The notes: generated from the letters alone by a model not told the origin. A stretch of DNA of 6,207 bases from Betaproteobacteria bacterium (GCA_947499755.1 CANMPU010000065.1:1-6207); one strand, 5' to 3'. Shown: positions 1 through 5,450, counted from the first letter of the stretch. Numbers and translations are program-made.

Positions 1-666
1 GCACAAACAGCATATCGTCGCCTCATCGGTCATGCCGATATCATCAACTATTTTCAAGCCGCTAGCCCCTTAGAGGAAATATCTTTACTCAATATTGGCT
101 CGCGTCCCGCGCGACGCTTTGGCGCCCGTACGCTTAAGGATTTGCGCGCCATACCCTGGGTGTTTGCGTGGGCGCAAAATAGGCACCTTATTACCGGTTG
201 GTTTGGCGTCGGTACTGGCATCGCGACTTTTCTTCAAGTCCGTGGCAAACAGGGAGAACACCTATTGCGCCGAATGTTTGTTGATTCGCGCGTGTTTAGG
301 CTAGTTATCGACGAGGTGGAAAAAACACTGTTCCAGGTCGATTTAACGATTGCGAAAGAATATTCTGAACTTGTCACCGACAAGCAGGTCCGACAAAATA
401 TCTTCTCCATGGTGAGGGATGAATACCGTCGAACTACAGAAACAGTGCTGCGCATAAGCGGCGATGACGCGATTGCAAAACGTTTTCCGCTGTTTAGAAA
501 TACATTGGAGCGACGCCTTCCCATGATTAACCAAATCAATCGCGAGCAAATTGAGTTATTGCGCCGCTTTCGTGACGCGCAGGGACCAGAAGAAAAAGAA
601 AAATATCAAGCGGCACTATTGCTGTCGATCAATTGTATCGCCTCTGGATTGGGCGCCACCGGTTAG
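1..666 (+). CDS. ppc: Phosphoenolpyruvate carboxylase, C-terminal part
   Basis: The frame is open from the first base and ends at TAG 664-666, giving the last 221 residues of an enzyme usually near 880-930 residues long. PEP carboxylase joins bicarbonate to phosphoenolpyruvate to make oxaloacetate, refilling the TCA cycle in the cytoplasm. Visible family motifs are IGSRPARR (residues 32-39 of the visible part), LRAIPWVFAWAQNR (48-61), GWFGVGTG (66-73), IELLRRFR (184-191) and the C-terminal TG. Aligned by eye to E. coli Ppc, the inhibitor-binding residue Lys773 is Gln112 here and Asn881 is Ala219, while Arg832 is kept (Arg172). The enzyme may therefore be less sensitive to aspartate or malate. 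No terminator is visible between its stop and msrB 65 bases on, so read-through is possible. The N-terminal half lies outside the window. Confidence 0.96.
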   Translation, partial: AQTAYRRLIGHADIINYFQAASPLEEISLLNIGSRPARRFGARTLKDLRAIPWVFAWAQNRHLITGWFGVGTGIATFLQVRGKQGEHLLRRMFVDSRVFRLVIDEVEKTLFQVDLTIAKEYSELVTDKQVRQNIFSMVRDEYRRTTETVLRISGDDAIAKRFPLFRNTLERRLPMINQINREQIELLRRFRDAQGPEEKEKYQAALLLSINCIASGLGATG

Positions 667-731
667 TCGCGCGTCGCCAGCTTGCTAGAAAAAGTGCAGC
701 GTAAAACAACTCGTTTAAAATGGAGATGCTA

Positions 732-1127
732 ATGGCTGATAAAGTAATCAAAACCGACAAAGAATGGGAAAAGGAGCTTACTCCTGAGCAATTCGAAGTT
801 TGTAGAAAGAAAGGCACGGAGAGAGCATTTACCGGTGCATATTGGGATTGCAAAGATTCGGGCACCTATCGTTGTTCCTGCTGCGATAACCCGTTATTTA
901 ATTCTGCTTCGAAATTTAATTCGGGTACTGGATGGCCTAGTTTTTCAACGCCGCTGCGGCCAGACAACGTCGTGACCGAATCGGATAACACTCTATTAAT
1001 GCGCCGCACAGAGGTACTTTGTAGTCGCTGTGGTGCGCATCTCGGGCATGTTTTTGATGATGGTTTAACCCCCAGCGGGCTGCGTTACTGCATCAACTCA
1101 ATATCCCTCAAGCTCGACAAAGAATGA
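732..1127 (+). CDS. msrB: Peptide-methionine (R)-S-oxide reductase MsrB
   Basis: MsrB reduces the R form of methionine sulfoxide in proteins, using thioredoxin, and so repairs oxidative damage. The 131-residue product is the normal length for a single-domain MsrB. It has two zinc-binding CxxC pairs (Cys48/Cys51 and Cys97/Cys100), GTGWPSF (65-71), CGAHLGHVF (100-108) and RYCINS (118-123) with catalytic Cys120. E. coli MsrB has SGCGWPSF, where that Cys can act as the resolving cysteine; here it is SGTGWPSF (Thr66), so resolution must use another Cys (Cys24 or Cys40 are candidates) or thioredoxin directly. I chose ATG 732 over ATG 720 because GGAG at 722-725 sits 6 bases before it and lies inside the longer reading. 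The stop overlaps the next gene by ATGA, suggesting coupled translation. Confidence 0.95.
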   Translation: MADKVIKTDKEWEKELTPEQFEVCRKKGTERAFTGAYWDCKDSGTYRCSCCDNPLFNSASKFNSGTGWPSFSTPLRPDNVVTESDNTLLMRRTEVLCSRCGAHLGHVFDDGLTPSGLRYCINSISLKLDKE

Positions 1128-1699
1128 AACAGACTTTTGAACCCGTGGCAGCTTCGTTGACCGACGCATTCAAAGTAAATTTAGCAGAGTCTGAAGCGAC
1201 AACGGCCCTTGACCTCGTCGAGACCGTGCGCCAGTTTCTCGATGGTTTTGAACAAATCGATATTGAATATGGCGACGATAAGAAGATCATCTACCACGAC
1301 GTCACCTTAGTCGCTGATGACGCCATCGCGGCTCTCGCAGAGCTTAGCGTGTGGTCGGAAAATCTCGAACTCCAAAGCGAAAAGCATAGTTTGGATCAAC
1401 TGTCTCTTGACGTTGCGCAATGGGCGATGCGCCACGGTGGAACCATACACACATTAGCGCCTATCGCGAACTGTTTCGCCCATAGAGCGAATCAAACTCA
1501 GGATTCAAATGCACTTGTCGGCTTGCTCCACGAAATGCGCGCGATTATTGAACACGCGGCCGATCCGATCAAAGCTGACACAGATGAGCTCGACCCCTTC
1601 CGTCCTTGGAAAATATTAAACTTAAATTACGCGATAGTCGCGACACGTACGCAACTGCCGGAACTAATGACTGTTCCCCCCAGCTCCACCATTCACTAG
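1124..1699 (+). CDS. Conserved-looking hypothetical protein downstream of msrB
   Basis: I do not recognise this 191-residue protein. Its ATG (1124) overlaps the msrB stop as ATGA, and a strong terminator follows 11 bases after its stop, so it looks like the last gene of an msrB transcript. It has no signal peptide and no long hydrophobic segment, and is acidic, which points to a soluble cytoplasmic protein. The sequence reads as mostly helical, with a run of Asp/Glu near residues 45-70 and a possible motif WAMRHGG (residues 95-101). Codon use and GC match the neighbouring housekeeping genes, so it is likely a native gene rather than a recent arrival. No ribosome binding site better than a weak AAAGA is seen, which fits coupled translation. 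A link with MsrB (redox repair) is only a guess from position. Confidence 0.85.
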   Translation: MKQTFEPVAASLTDAFKVNLAESEATTALDLVETVRQFLDGFEQIDIEYGDDKKIIYHDVTLVADDAIAALAELSVWSENLELQSEKHSLDQLSLDVAQWAMRHGGTIHTLAPIANCFAHRANQTQDSNALVGLLHEMRAIIEHAADPIKADTDELDPFRPWKILNLNYAIVATRTQLPELMTVPPSSTIH

Positions 1700-1709
1700 T
1701 TAGAGTAAG

Positions 1710-1733
1710 AAGCCACCGAGAGGTGGTTTTTTT
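1710..1733 (+). terminator. Intrinsic terminator after the msrB operon
   Basis: An 8-pair stem (1710-1717 with 1722-1729, one G-T pair) closes on a GAGA tetraloop and runs into seven T at 1727-1733. This is a textbook rho-independent terminator for the plus strand. It also lies just past the stop of the minus-strand outer-membrane gene (1735-1737). On that strand the stem is followed only by CTTCTTACT, so it would be a weak stop there at best. Confidence 0.85.
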
Positions 1734-1734
1734 A

Positions 1735-2498
1735 TTAGAACTTGTAAGAAATTCCAAAATTGTAAATGGGAGCTAAATCACTAGTGAAAGTATACGGACT
1801 AATTGCTTCTTTACCGCCATTTCTTCCTCTGTAATTGTCTGAACTAAATTTACCAATATCCATAAATGTCACAGCAGCATCAATTCCAAAATTTTATTTA
1901 TTTCATATTCCAAGCCTAAATCAAATTTATATGCAAAGCTAGTTTTAGTATTGTTCCATGGGGTGTTGTATCCATCACCAGCACCTTCAACAGCATCTTT
2001 GAATTCGTTCCATGACGAACCTAATCCAATACCTATATAAGGTGAGAGTCCTTTAGGTAATGACGAATTATTTATAGAGTAGTAAGCGCTTGCAAAGATA
2101 GTGTTTGAACTTAAATGAGCTCTAAATGGAACTGCATCAGCAGAATTATATACAGGCCAACTTCCAGAAGAGCCAAAGTCAGTTCCCCAAGTTGTGTTTC
2201 CGTAACTTAAGTCGTAATAACTTAAATCAAATCTCCAGGTTTCAGAAAGTCTATAACCAAGCTTTAGACCCAGTGTTGCTTTTGAGGCTGCAGTATTAAC
2301 ATCACCCATTTTTCCAGTAGAACAGCAAGCTGAAACATAACCAGACGCGCCAACAGTAGAATCTCCAACACTAATTTCTTTTATGGGGCTGCCGAGAATT
2401 GCCTGAATATAAAATTTGTTAAAGTCTTCAGCAAATGCTGACGCAGATAAAGTGAGTAGTGTAACTAAAACGAGTTTTCGAATTGTATTAATTTTCAT
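1735..2498 (-). pseudogene. Outer-membrane beta-barrel protein, frameshifted near the 3' end
   Basis: From ATG 2498 the first frame gives 209 residues and stops at TGA 1869-1871. It starts with a signal peptide (residues 1-23, cut after AFA) and continues with alternating strands rich in Tyr, Gly and Ser, including SPYIGIGLG. This is typical of small OmpW/OmpA-like porin-family barrels. The stop is premature: from 1887 down to 1735 the neighbouring frame encodes 50 more residues (GIDAAVTF to FGISYKF) with two or more further strands and a terminal Phe, the usual outer-membrane assembly signal. Adding one T to the TTTT run (1888-1891 on the plus strand) joins both parts into a protein of 254 residues. 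As given, the product would lack the closing strands and probably fail to assemble. The cause may be a real mutation or a one-base sequencing or assembly error. The gene is AT-rich, has no visible ribosome binding site, and carries an unusual Cys58-Cys59 pair. The exact family is not certain. Confidence 0.85.
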
Positions 2499-2499
2499 G

Positions 2500-2516
2500 T
2501 CAATATTTTATATTGA
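2500..2516. repeat. Perfect inverted repeat at the start of the outer-membrane gene
   Basis: Two 7-base arms, TCAATAT and ATATTGA, are separated by TTT and end one base before the ATG (2498) on the minus strand. The place where a ribosome binding site should be is filled by this palindrome. It contains a TATAAA on the minus strand (2512-2507) that could serve as a -10 box. It could be an operator, an mRNA hairpin over the start, or a chance AT-rich palindrome. Confidence 0.5.
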
Positions 2517-2632
2517 AATGTTAGTAAAAAACTCGTGTACAGGAATGATGAGCGTTAGGCTAAAAAGCAGATGACTTTGAAGAAATCGTACCGCTTTTAA
2601 TTTACAATTGATATCTTAACTTAATAAATACT

Positions 2633-2728
2633 TTAGTGTGCTATAGATAGTGAATATCTACCTAGCCCCTCAAAAACTCCCCCTAAACCAAATCCTGCTA
2701 AAATACCCCTAACATCTGGAGCAGTCAT
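2633..2728 (-). CDS. Possible 31-residue glycine-rich small protein
   Basis: A short ORF runs from ATG at 2728 to TAA at 2633-2635. The peptide is hydrophobic and glycine-rich in its middle (GILAGFGLGGVFEGLG, residues 8-23), with Gly8, Gly12 and Gly16 in a GxxxGxxxG spacing seen in glycine-zipper membrane segments. AGG lies 9 bases before the ATG, a weak but acceptable ribosome binding site. The start overlaps the stop of the 66-codon ORF upstream as TGATG. I do not recognise it. It could equally be chance: the plus strand is C-rich here, which favours Gly codons on the other strand. Confidence 0.25.
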   Translation of the reverse strand: MTAPDVRGILAGFGLGGVFEGLGRYSLSIAH

Positions 2729-2928
2729 CAATATTTACCTGTAATTTTTTGTGGGTAGAAGGGGTTCTCAAAACCCACAAGATATTTATTAAATAGAGCT
2801 ATTTGGCTTAATTTGATTCCCCCCAGCGATTTAGAATTAAATCTGCCAGACAAATGCCCTGCATTTTTTGAAAAAGGGCTAAAACAGTCAGAAAAAATGG
2901 TGTACGGAGATACAGTTAAGATTTTCAT
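2728..2928 (-). CDS. Possible 66-residue hypothetical ORF
   Basis: The frame runs from ATG 2928 to TGA 2728-2730, whose last base is the first base of the ATG of the 31-codon ORF. The product has no signal peptide, no clear membrane segment and no motif I know. It has no ribosome binding site (the bases before ATG read AATAGCGTTTC). The complementary strand carries an equally long open frame (2759-2965), so at most one is likely to be real. Kept because of the TGATG junction only. Confidence 0.2.
   Translation of the reverse strand: MKILTVSPYTIFSDCFSPFSKNAGHLSGRFNSKSLGGIKLSQIALFNKYLVGFENPFYPQKITGKY
2749..2780. repeat. Inverted repeat with 8-base perfect arms
   Basis: TTGTGGGT (2749-2756) pairs with ACCCACAA (2773-2780) around a 16-base loop that itself contains GAA/TTC. 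No T run follows on either strand, so this does not look like a terminator. It could be an mRNA hairpin or a protein site. Confidence 0.4.
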
Positions 2929-2965
2929 GAAACGCTATTTTGACAAATGGACAACAAAACATTGA
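2759..2965 (+). pseudogene. Possible C-terminal remnant of an unknown gene
   Basis: After a TAG at 2756-2758 the plus strand is open for 68 codons up to TGA 2963-2965. The translation has a protein-like balance of residues, for example RAIWLNLIPPSDLELNLPD in its first half and MVYGDTVKIFMKRYFDKW near its end. The only ATG near a usable start is internal (2898), and there is no ribosome binding site. It could be the tail of a gene whose 5' part has been lost, which would fit a decayed AT-rich block. It overlaps the 66-codon minus-strand ORF, and chance openness of AT-rich DNA is the main alternative. Family not recognised. Confidence 0.25.
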
Positions 2966-2976
2966 ATCTTCATAAT
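2948..2976 (+). promoter_or_regulatory. Sigma-70-like promoter of yciB, almost touching the ATG
   Basis: TGGACA (2948-2953) and CATAAT (2971-2976) each match the consensus at five of six bases and are 17 bases apart. Transcription would begin near 2982-2984, leaving at most about three bases before ATG 2985. No Shine-Dalgarno sequence is present (ATAATGACGACGC precedes the ATG), so the transcript may be leaderless. A second, weaker pair is TTGACA (2940-2945) with TTGAAT (2962-2967), which would give a leader of about 11 bases, also without a ribosome binding site. Confidence 0.55.
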
Positions 2977-2984
2977 GACGACGC

Positions 2985-3524
2985 ATGAAGTTATTTTTTG
3001 ATTTCTTCCCAATAATTCTATTTTTTGTAGCGTACAAACTGCAAGGAATTTACGTTGCAACAGCCGTCGCCATCATTGCGTCCATTTGCCAAATTGCGTG
3101 GGTGTGGATGAAGCGCCGCAAGATTGATCCTATGCTTTGGGTCAGCCTGAGCGTAATTGTCATATTCGGCGGCGCGACTCTGATATTACACAATGAGGCA
3201 TTTATTAAATGGAAACCTACAGTGTTCTATTGGGTATTCGCCCTAGTGCTGCTTATTTCTGATTTGGTATTAAATAAAAATCTCATCCAGGCAATGATGC
3301 GTACGCAGATTAATTTGCCGTCACCTGTATTTCGAAAATTGAACCTGGCCTGGGTCGCGTTCTTTGCTCTGATGGGAATTGCGAATTTGTACGTCGCGTT
3401 TAATTATTCGACCGGTACCTGGGTGAACTATAAATTATTCGGTGGCCTAGGATTGACCATGGGGTTTGCCTTGCTGCAGGGAATATTTTTGTCGAAGCAC
3501 ATTAACCACGACGGATCAAAATAA
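2985..3524 (+). CDS. yciB: Inner-membrane protein YciB (septation protein A / IspZ family)
   Basis: The 179-residue product matches the family length (E. coli YciB, 179) and can be followed nearly end to end: [14 protein letters not shown] at the start, [12 protein letters not shown] (69-80), [18 protein letters not shown] (118-135) and WVNYKLFG. Hydrophobic stretches suggest about five membrane segments, each separated by short charged loops. In E. coli YciB is an inner-membrane protein linked to envelope upkeep and cell elongation or division; its Shigella homologue IspA affects septation. The biochemical role is not settled. The start at 2985 is supported by the family N-terminus although no ribosome binding site is present. 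The stop TAA shares its last A with the ATG of yciI (3524), so the two are probably translated together. Confidence 0.95.
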   Translation: MKLFFDFFPIILFFVAYKLQGIYVATAVAIIASICQIAWVWMKRRKIDPMLWVSLSVIVIFGGATLILHNEAFIKWKPTVFYWVFALVLLISDLVLNKNLIQAMMRTQINLPSPVFRKLNLAWVAFFALMGIANLYVAFNYSTGTWVNYKLFGGLGLTMGFALLQGIFLSKHINHDGSK

Positions 3525-3826
3525 TGATTTATGTCATCGTTGGTGAAGATGTAGCAAATAGCCTAGAAAAACGACAACAGGCACGTGGCGCTCACGTTGC
3601 GCGTTTGCAAAAACTCCAAGACAATGGTCAACTAATTCTTGCAGGCCCGTTTCCCAATGTCGATGCAACGGACCCCGGGTTAGCGGGATTCAGCGGTAGT
3701 CTCATCGTAGCGGAATTCGCTTCATTAGAAGCAGCTCAGGTTTGGGCAAATAGCGACCCTTACCTACTAACAGGCGTGTATGCGAAAGTCAGCATCAAGC
3801 CTTTTAAAAAAGTATTTCCTGCGTGA
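3524..3826 (+). CDS. yciI: YciI family protein
   Basis: This 100-residue protein aligns along its length with E. coli YciI: YVIVGED (3-9), [14 protein letters not shown] (16-29) with the conserved His24, GFSGS (55-59), [16 protein letters not shown] (65-80) and a KPFKKVF tail (92-98). The family has a ferredoxin-like dimeric alpha/beta-barrel fold related to muconolactone isomerase, with a conserved His/Asp pair thought to be catalytic, here His24 and probably Asp78. One distant relative, TftG, is a dehydrochlorinase, but the reaction of YciI itself is unknown. It is a soluble cytoplasmic protein. Its start overlaps the yciB stop (TAATG) and its stop overlaps the bolA start (GTGA), placing it in the middle of a coupled operon. 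Confidence 0.94.
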   Translation: MIYVIVGEDVANSLEKRQQARGAHVARLQKLQDNGQLILAGPFPNVDATDPGLAGFSGSLIVAEFASLEAAQVWANSDPYLLTGVYAKVSIKPFKKVFPA

Positions 3827-4113
3827 ATACCATAGACCTTATGCAGCAACGCCTAGCGCTACTTAATCCACAACGCGTAGAAATTATGGACGACAGCAAA
3901 CAGCATGCGGGTCACGAAGGCGCAAAAAGCGGCGGGCATTTTAGCTTGGTCATCGTCGCCCCTGCCTTTCTGGGAAAAACCATGTTGGCACGTCATCGTA
4001 TGGTTTACGATTCCTTGGGGGATTTGATGCGCACAACAATCCACGCGCTTACCATAAACGCAATTTCGCCCGACGAAGAGCGCCATTGCGTGTTAAATTC
4101 ACGGCGAATTTAG
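3823..4113 (+). CDS. bolA: BolA family protein
   Basis: BolA proteins bind monothiol glutaredoxins through a shared iron-sulfur cluster and can also act on gene expression and cell shape under stress. The 96-residue product has the class II KH-like BolA fold signature: GGHFSLVIV (37-45), [17 protein letters not shown] (49-65) and [13 protein letters not shown] (73-85). His74 matches the invariant C-terminal His that helps bind the cluster. The start is GTG 3823, overlapping the yciI stop as GTGA; no Shine-Dalgarno is seen, so it probably depends on ribosomes finishing yciI. A later ATG (codon 7) would remove part of the first helix. The stop at 4111-4113 comes just before the -10 box of the next gene. 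In E. coli bolA sits elsewhere, near clpPX, so this linkage is lineage-specific. Confidence 0.93.
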   Translation: MNTIDLMQQRLALLNPQRVEIMDDSKQHAGHEGAKSGGHFSLVIVAPAFLGKTMLARHRMVYDSLGDLMRTTIHALTINAISPDEERHCVLNSRRI

Positions 4114-4115
4114 GC

Positions 4116-4150
4116 TATACTAAACCATCTTTTAACCTTGAGGATCAGGC
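4116..4150 (+). promoter_or_regulatory. Promoter -10 and ribosome binding site of the prolyl isomerase gene
   Basis: TATACT (4116-4121) is a near-consensus -10 box placed directly after the bolA stop. The matching -35 position (TTAAAT, 4093-4098, 17-base spacing) is poor, so an activator or another sigma factor may be needed. AGGA at 4141-4144 lies 6 bases before ATG 4151, the clearest ribosome binding site in this gene run. The gene can thus be made independently of yciB-yciI-bolA. Confidence 0.5.
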
Positions 4151-4936
4151 ATGTGCTTCACTAAATCTGCACTAACAGTAATCGCAACGGCCGTTTTTTT
4201 GTTAGCAACGCCAGCGATTGCACAAACGGTTGCAACCGTTAACGGCAAGCCCATACCGCAAACCAAACTCGATTTCATCATTAAGTCACGGGCAAGCCAG
4301 GGCCAAAATGACACCCCTGAAGCACGGGCTAATCTAAAAGAAATGTTGATCACGCGGGAAATCGTAGCGCAAGAAGCTGCGAAAAAAGGGTTAGATAAAG
4401 ACCCGGATTTTGCACTGCAATTAGAACTCGCAAAACAGGAATTGTTGATACAAGCGTATCTGCGCGATTATCAGAAAGCCAATCCGATTTCCGACGATGT
4501 GATGAAGAAAGAATATGATCGTATTAGAACTACGCAAAGCGATGCCAAGGAGTATAAAGCGCGCCACATTCTGGTCGCGACGGAACAAGAAGCAAAAAGT
4601 ATCGTTGCGCAGTTGAAGAAAGGCGGGAAATTTGAGAAGTTAGCAGAAAAGTCTAAAGATCCCGGGTCCAAAGTAAAAGGCGGTGACCTCGGGTGGAATG
4701 TCGCTGCAAATTACGTAAAACCGTTCGCGGATGCGTTAACGAAACTTAAAAAGGGGCAGTTGCTGGAGTCGCCCGTACAGTCACAGTTCGGCTGGCACGT
4801 TATCAAATTAGATGATGAACGTCCGTTTCAATTCCCGGCTTTTGAAGACGTCAAAGCAGAAATTCAGCAAAGTTTGCAGCAGCAGCAACACCAACAGATG
4901 ATTAGCGACCTACGCGCCAAATCAAAAATCGAATAG
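4151..4936 (+). CDS. Periplasmic peptidyl-prolyl isomerase, parvulin type (SurA/PpiC-like)
   Basis: The 261-residue protein speeds cis-trans change of prolyl bonds and probably helps fold exported or outer-membrane proteins. It has a signal peptide (residues 1-24, cleavage at AIA-Q), a helical SurA-N-like region beginning VATVNGKPI (27-35) and covering roughly 27-125, and one parvulin domain (about 136-223). Parvulin hallmarks are RHILV (138-142), FEKLAEKSKDPGS (161-173), GGDLGW (177-182), and QFGWHVIKLDD (212-222) with His139 and His216. The tail (about 224-261) is helical and Gln-rich (QQSLQQQQHQQ, 239-249). With a single parvulin domain it is shorter than SurA (two domains, about 430 residues) and nearer to Par27/CBF2-type foldases of other Proteobacteria. 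Start choice is supported by AGGA 6 bases upstream and by the signal peptide. Confidence 0.93.
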   Translation: MCFTKSALTVIATAVFLLATPAIAQTVATVNGKPIPQTKLDFIIKSRASQGQNDTPEARANLKEMLITREIVAQEAAKKGLDKDPDFALQLELAKQELLIQAYLRDYQKANPISDDVMKKEYDRIRTTQSDAKEYKARHILVATEQEAKSIVAQLKKGGKFEKLAEKSKDPGSKVKGGDLGWNVAANYVKPFADALTKLKKGQLLESPVQSQFGWHVIKLDDERPFQFPAFEDVKAEIQQSLQQQQHQQMISDLRAKSKIE

Positions 4937-4970
4937 CCTGCACCTTCGACTAAATCCATTTTCAACGTAG

Positions 4971-5003
4971 TCAGGACACCAGAATCTAAAGCGGGTGTTC
5001 TGA
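4971..5003. terminator. Possible hairpin between convergent genes
   Basis: A 10-pair imperfect stem (TCAGGACACC 4971-4980 with GGTGTTCTGA 4994-5003, one G-T pair) with a 13-base loop lies where the isomerase gene and the minus-strand gtrA gene meet. It overlaps the last codons of gtrA. Neither strand has a proper T run after it, so its role as a terminator is uncertain. Confidence 0.35.
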
Positions 5004-5426
5004 TTGTGGTTTCACCTTAAACGTCCAGACACAATTAATACCAAAGCTCCAAAACAAGACTATGGCCGTTGCGGTAAATTGCCCTAATAGGTAATACCAT
5101 TGCAAACCATCTACCGTCAGCCAGACAACGCCGACATTTAGAAAAAACCCCACTATCGCTACGACAAAAAATTTACTAAGCGTCTCGTGGTGTGCATGCG
5201 TGCTTTTAAACGTGTATCTGTAATTTAAAAAATAGTTTATCGATACACCTACCGTAAAGCTGATCATAGTCGCAAACTTGGGTAGTAAGCTCGTAGTGCT
5301 TACTAGCAACACCAAAATTAAATAGTGCGTGCCAGTCCCGATCCCGCCTAATAATGTATACCAGAAGAACCGCTTTGCGTGGTGGTTGGAGAGGAACGTC
5401 GCAAATAACTGTGGCATGAATATCAT
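4986..5426 (-). CDS. GtrA family membrane protein
   Basis: The 146-residue protein shows the GtrA family pattern: four hydrophobic segments (about 20-42, 50-68, 85-104, 111-130), the motif NYFLNYRYTF (64-73) after the second and NCVWTFK (131-137) after the fourth. GtrA-like proteins sit in the inner membrane and are thought to help move lipid-linked sugars, such as undecaprenyl-phosphate glucose, across it for decorating O-antigen, teichoic acid or arabinogalactan. No glycosyltransferase partner (GtrB type) is visible nearby, so the substrate here is unknown. It starts 24 bases after the purL stop on the same strand and is probably transcribed with it. ATG 5426 is taken as the start; ATG 5417, three codons later, is equally possible because neither has a clear ribosome binding site. 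Confidence 0.9.
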   Translation of the reverse strand: MIFMPQLFATFLSNHHAKRFFWYTLLGGIGTGTHYLILVLLVSTTSLLPKFATMISFTVGVSINYFLNYRYTFKSTHAHHETLSKFFVVAIVGFFLNVGVVWLTVDGLQWYYLLGQFTATAIVLFWSFGINCVWTFKVKPQSEHPL

Positions 5427-5450
5427 TTTAGTTACGCCAGCTTGACTCTG

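Larger units (their letters stand above)
2499..2984. other. AT-rich gap without a confident gene
   Basis: This stretch of nearly 490 bases lies between the divergent outer-membrane gene and yciB. It holds the promoter regions of both, short inverted repeats (2500-2516, TAGATA/TATCTA at 2644-2660, 2749-2780), C-rich patches around 2664-2713, two small minus-strand ORFs joined at 2726-2730 and a plus-strand open frame from 2759 to 2965. None of these matches a family I know. No tRNA, transposase, integrase or target duplication was seen. It may be decayed coding DNA, a host for small genes, or simply a long regulatory gap. Confidence 0.6.

Noticed and set aside
95..304. Plus-strand 69-codon open frame inside ppc
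   Set aside because: It overlaps the well-supported ppc frame and has no protein-like motif; other antisense and shifted frames within ppc, msrB, bolA, the isomerase gene and purL were dropped for the same reason.
682..719. Promoter for msrB from TTGCTA (682-687) and TTTAAA (714-719)
   Set aside because: The spacing of 26 bases is too long and no better -10 box lies at 16-18 bases.
720..731. Earlier ATG start for msrB giving four extra residues
   Set aside because: The GGAG that best serves as ribosome binding site lies within this extension and is well spaced from ATG 732.
1693..1785. Direct repeat TCACTAGT at 1693-1700 and 1778-1785 as a target duplication
   Set aside because: Eight bases only, one copy within coding sequence of the broken gene, and the spacing does not bracket the AT-rich block.
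1888..1895. Programmed ribosomal frameshift in the outer-membrane gene
   Set aside because: The codons AAA ATT TTG do not form a standard X XXY YYZ slippery site and no clear downstream stimulator is visible; a one-base deletion or read error is simpler.
2554..2560. GTTAGGC, which fits the GTTRRRY core of integron attC sites, next to an AT-rich cassette-like gene
   Set aside because: No partner RYYYAAC was found in the 60-140 bases upstream and no attC-like paired arms are present, so it is most likely chance.
2621..2792. TTAATAAATA (2621-2630) and its reverse complement (2783-2792) as ends of a mobile element
   Set aside because: It is a 10-base AT-only match in AT-rich DNA, with no target duplication and no transposase.
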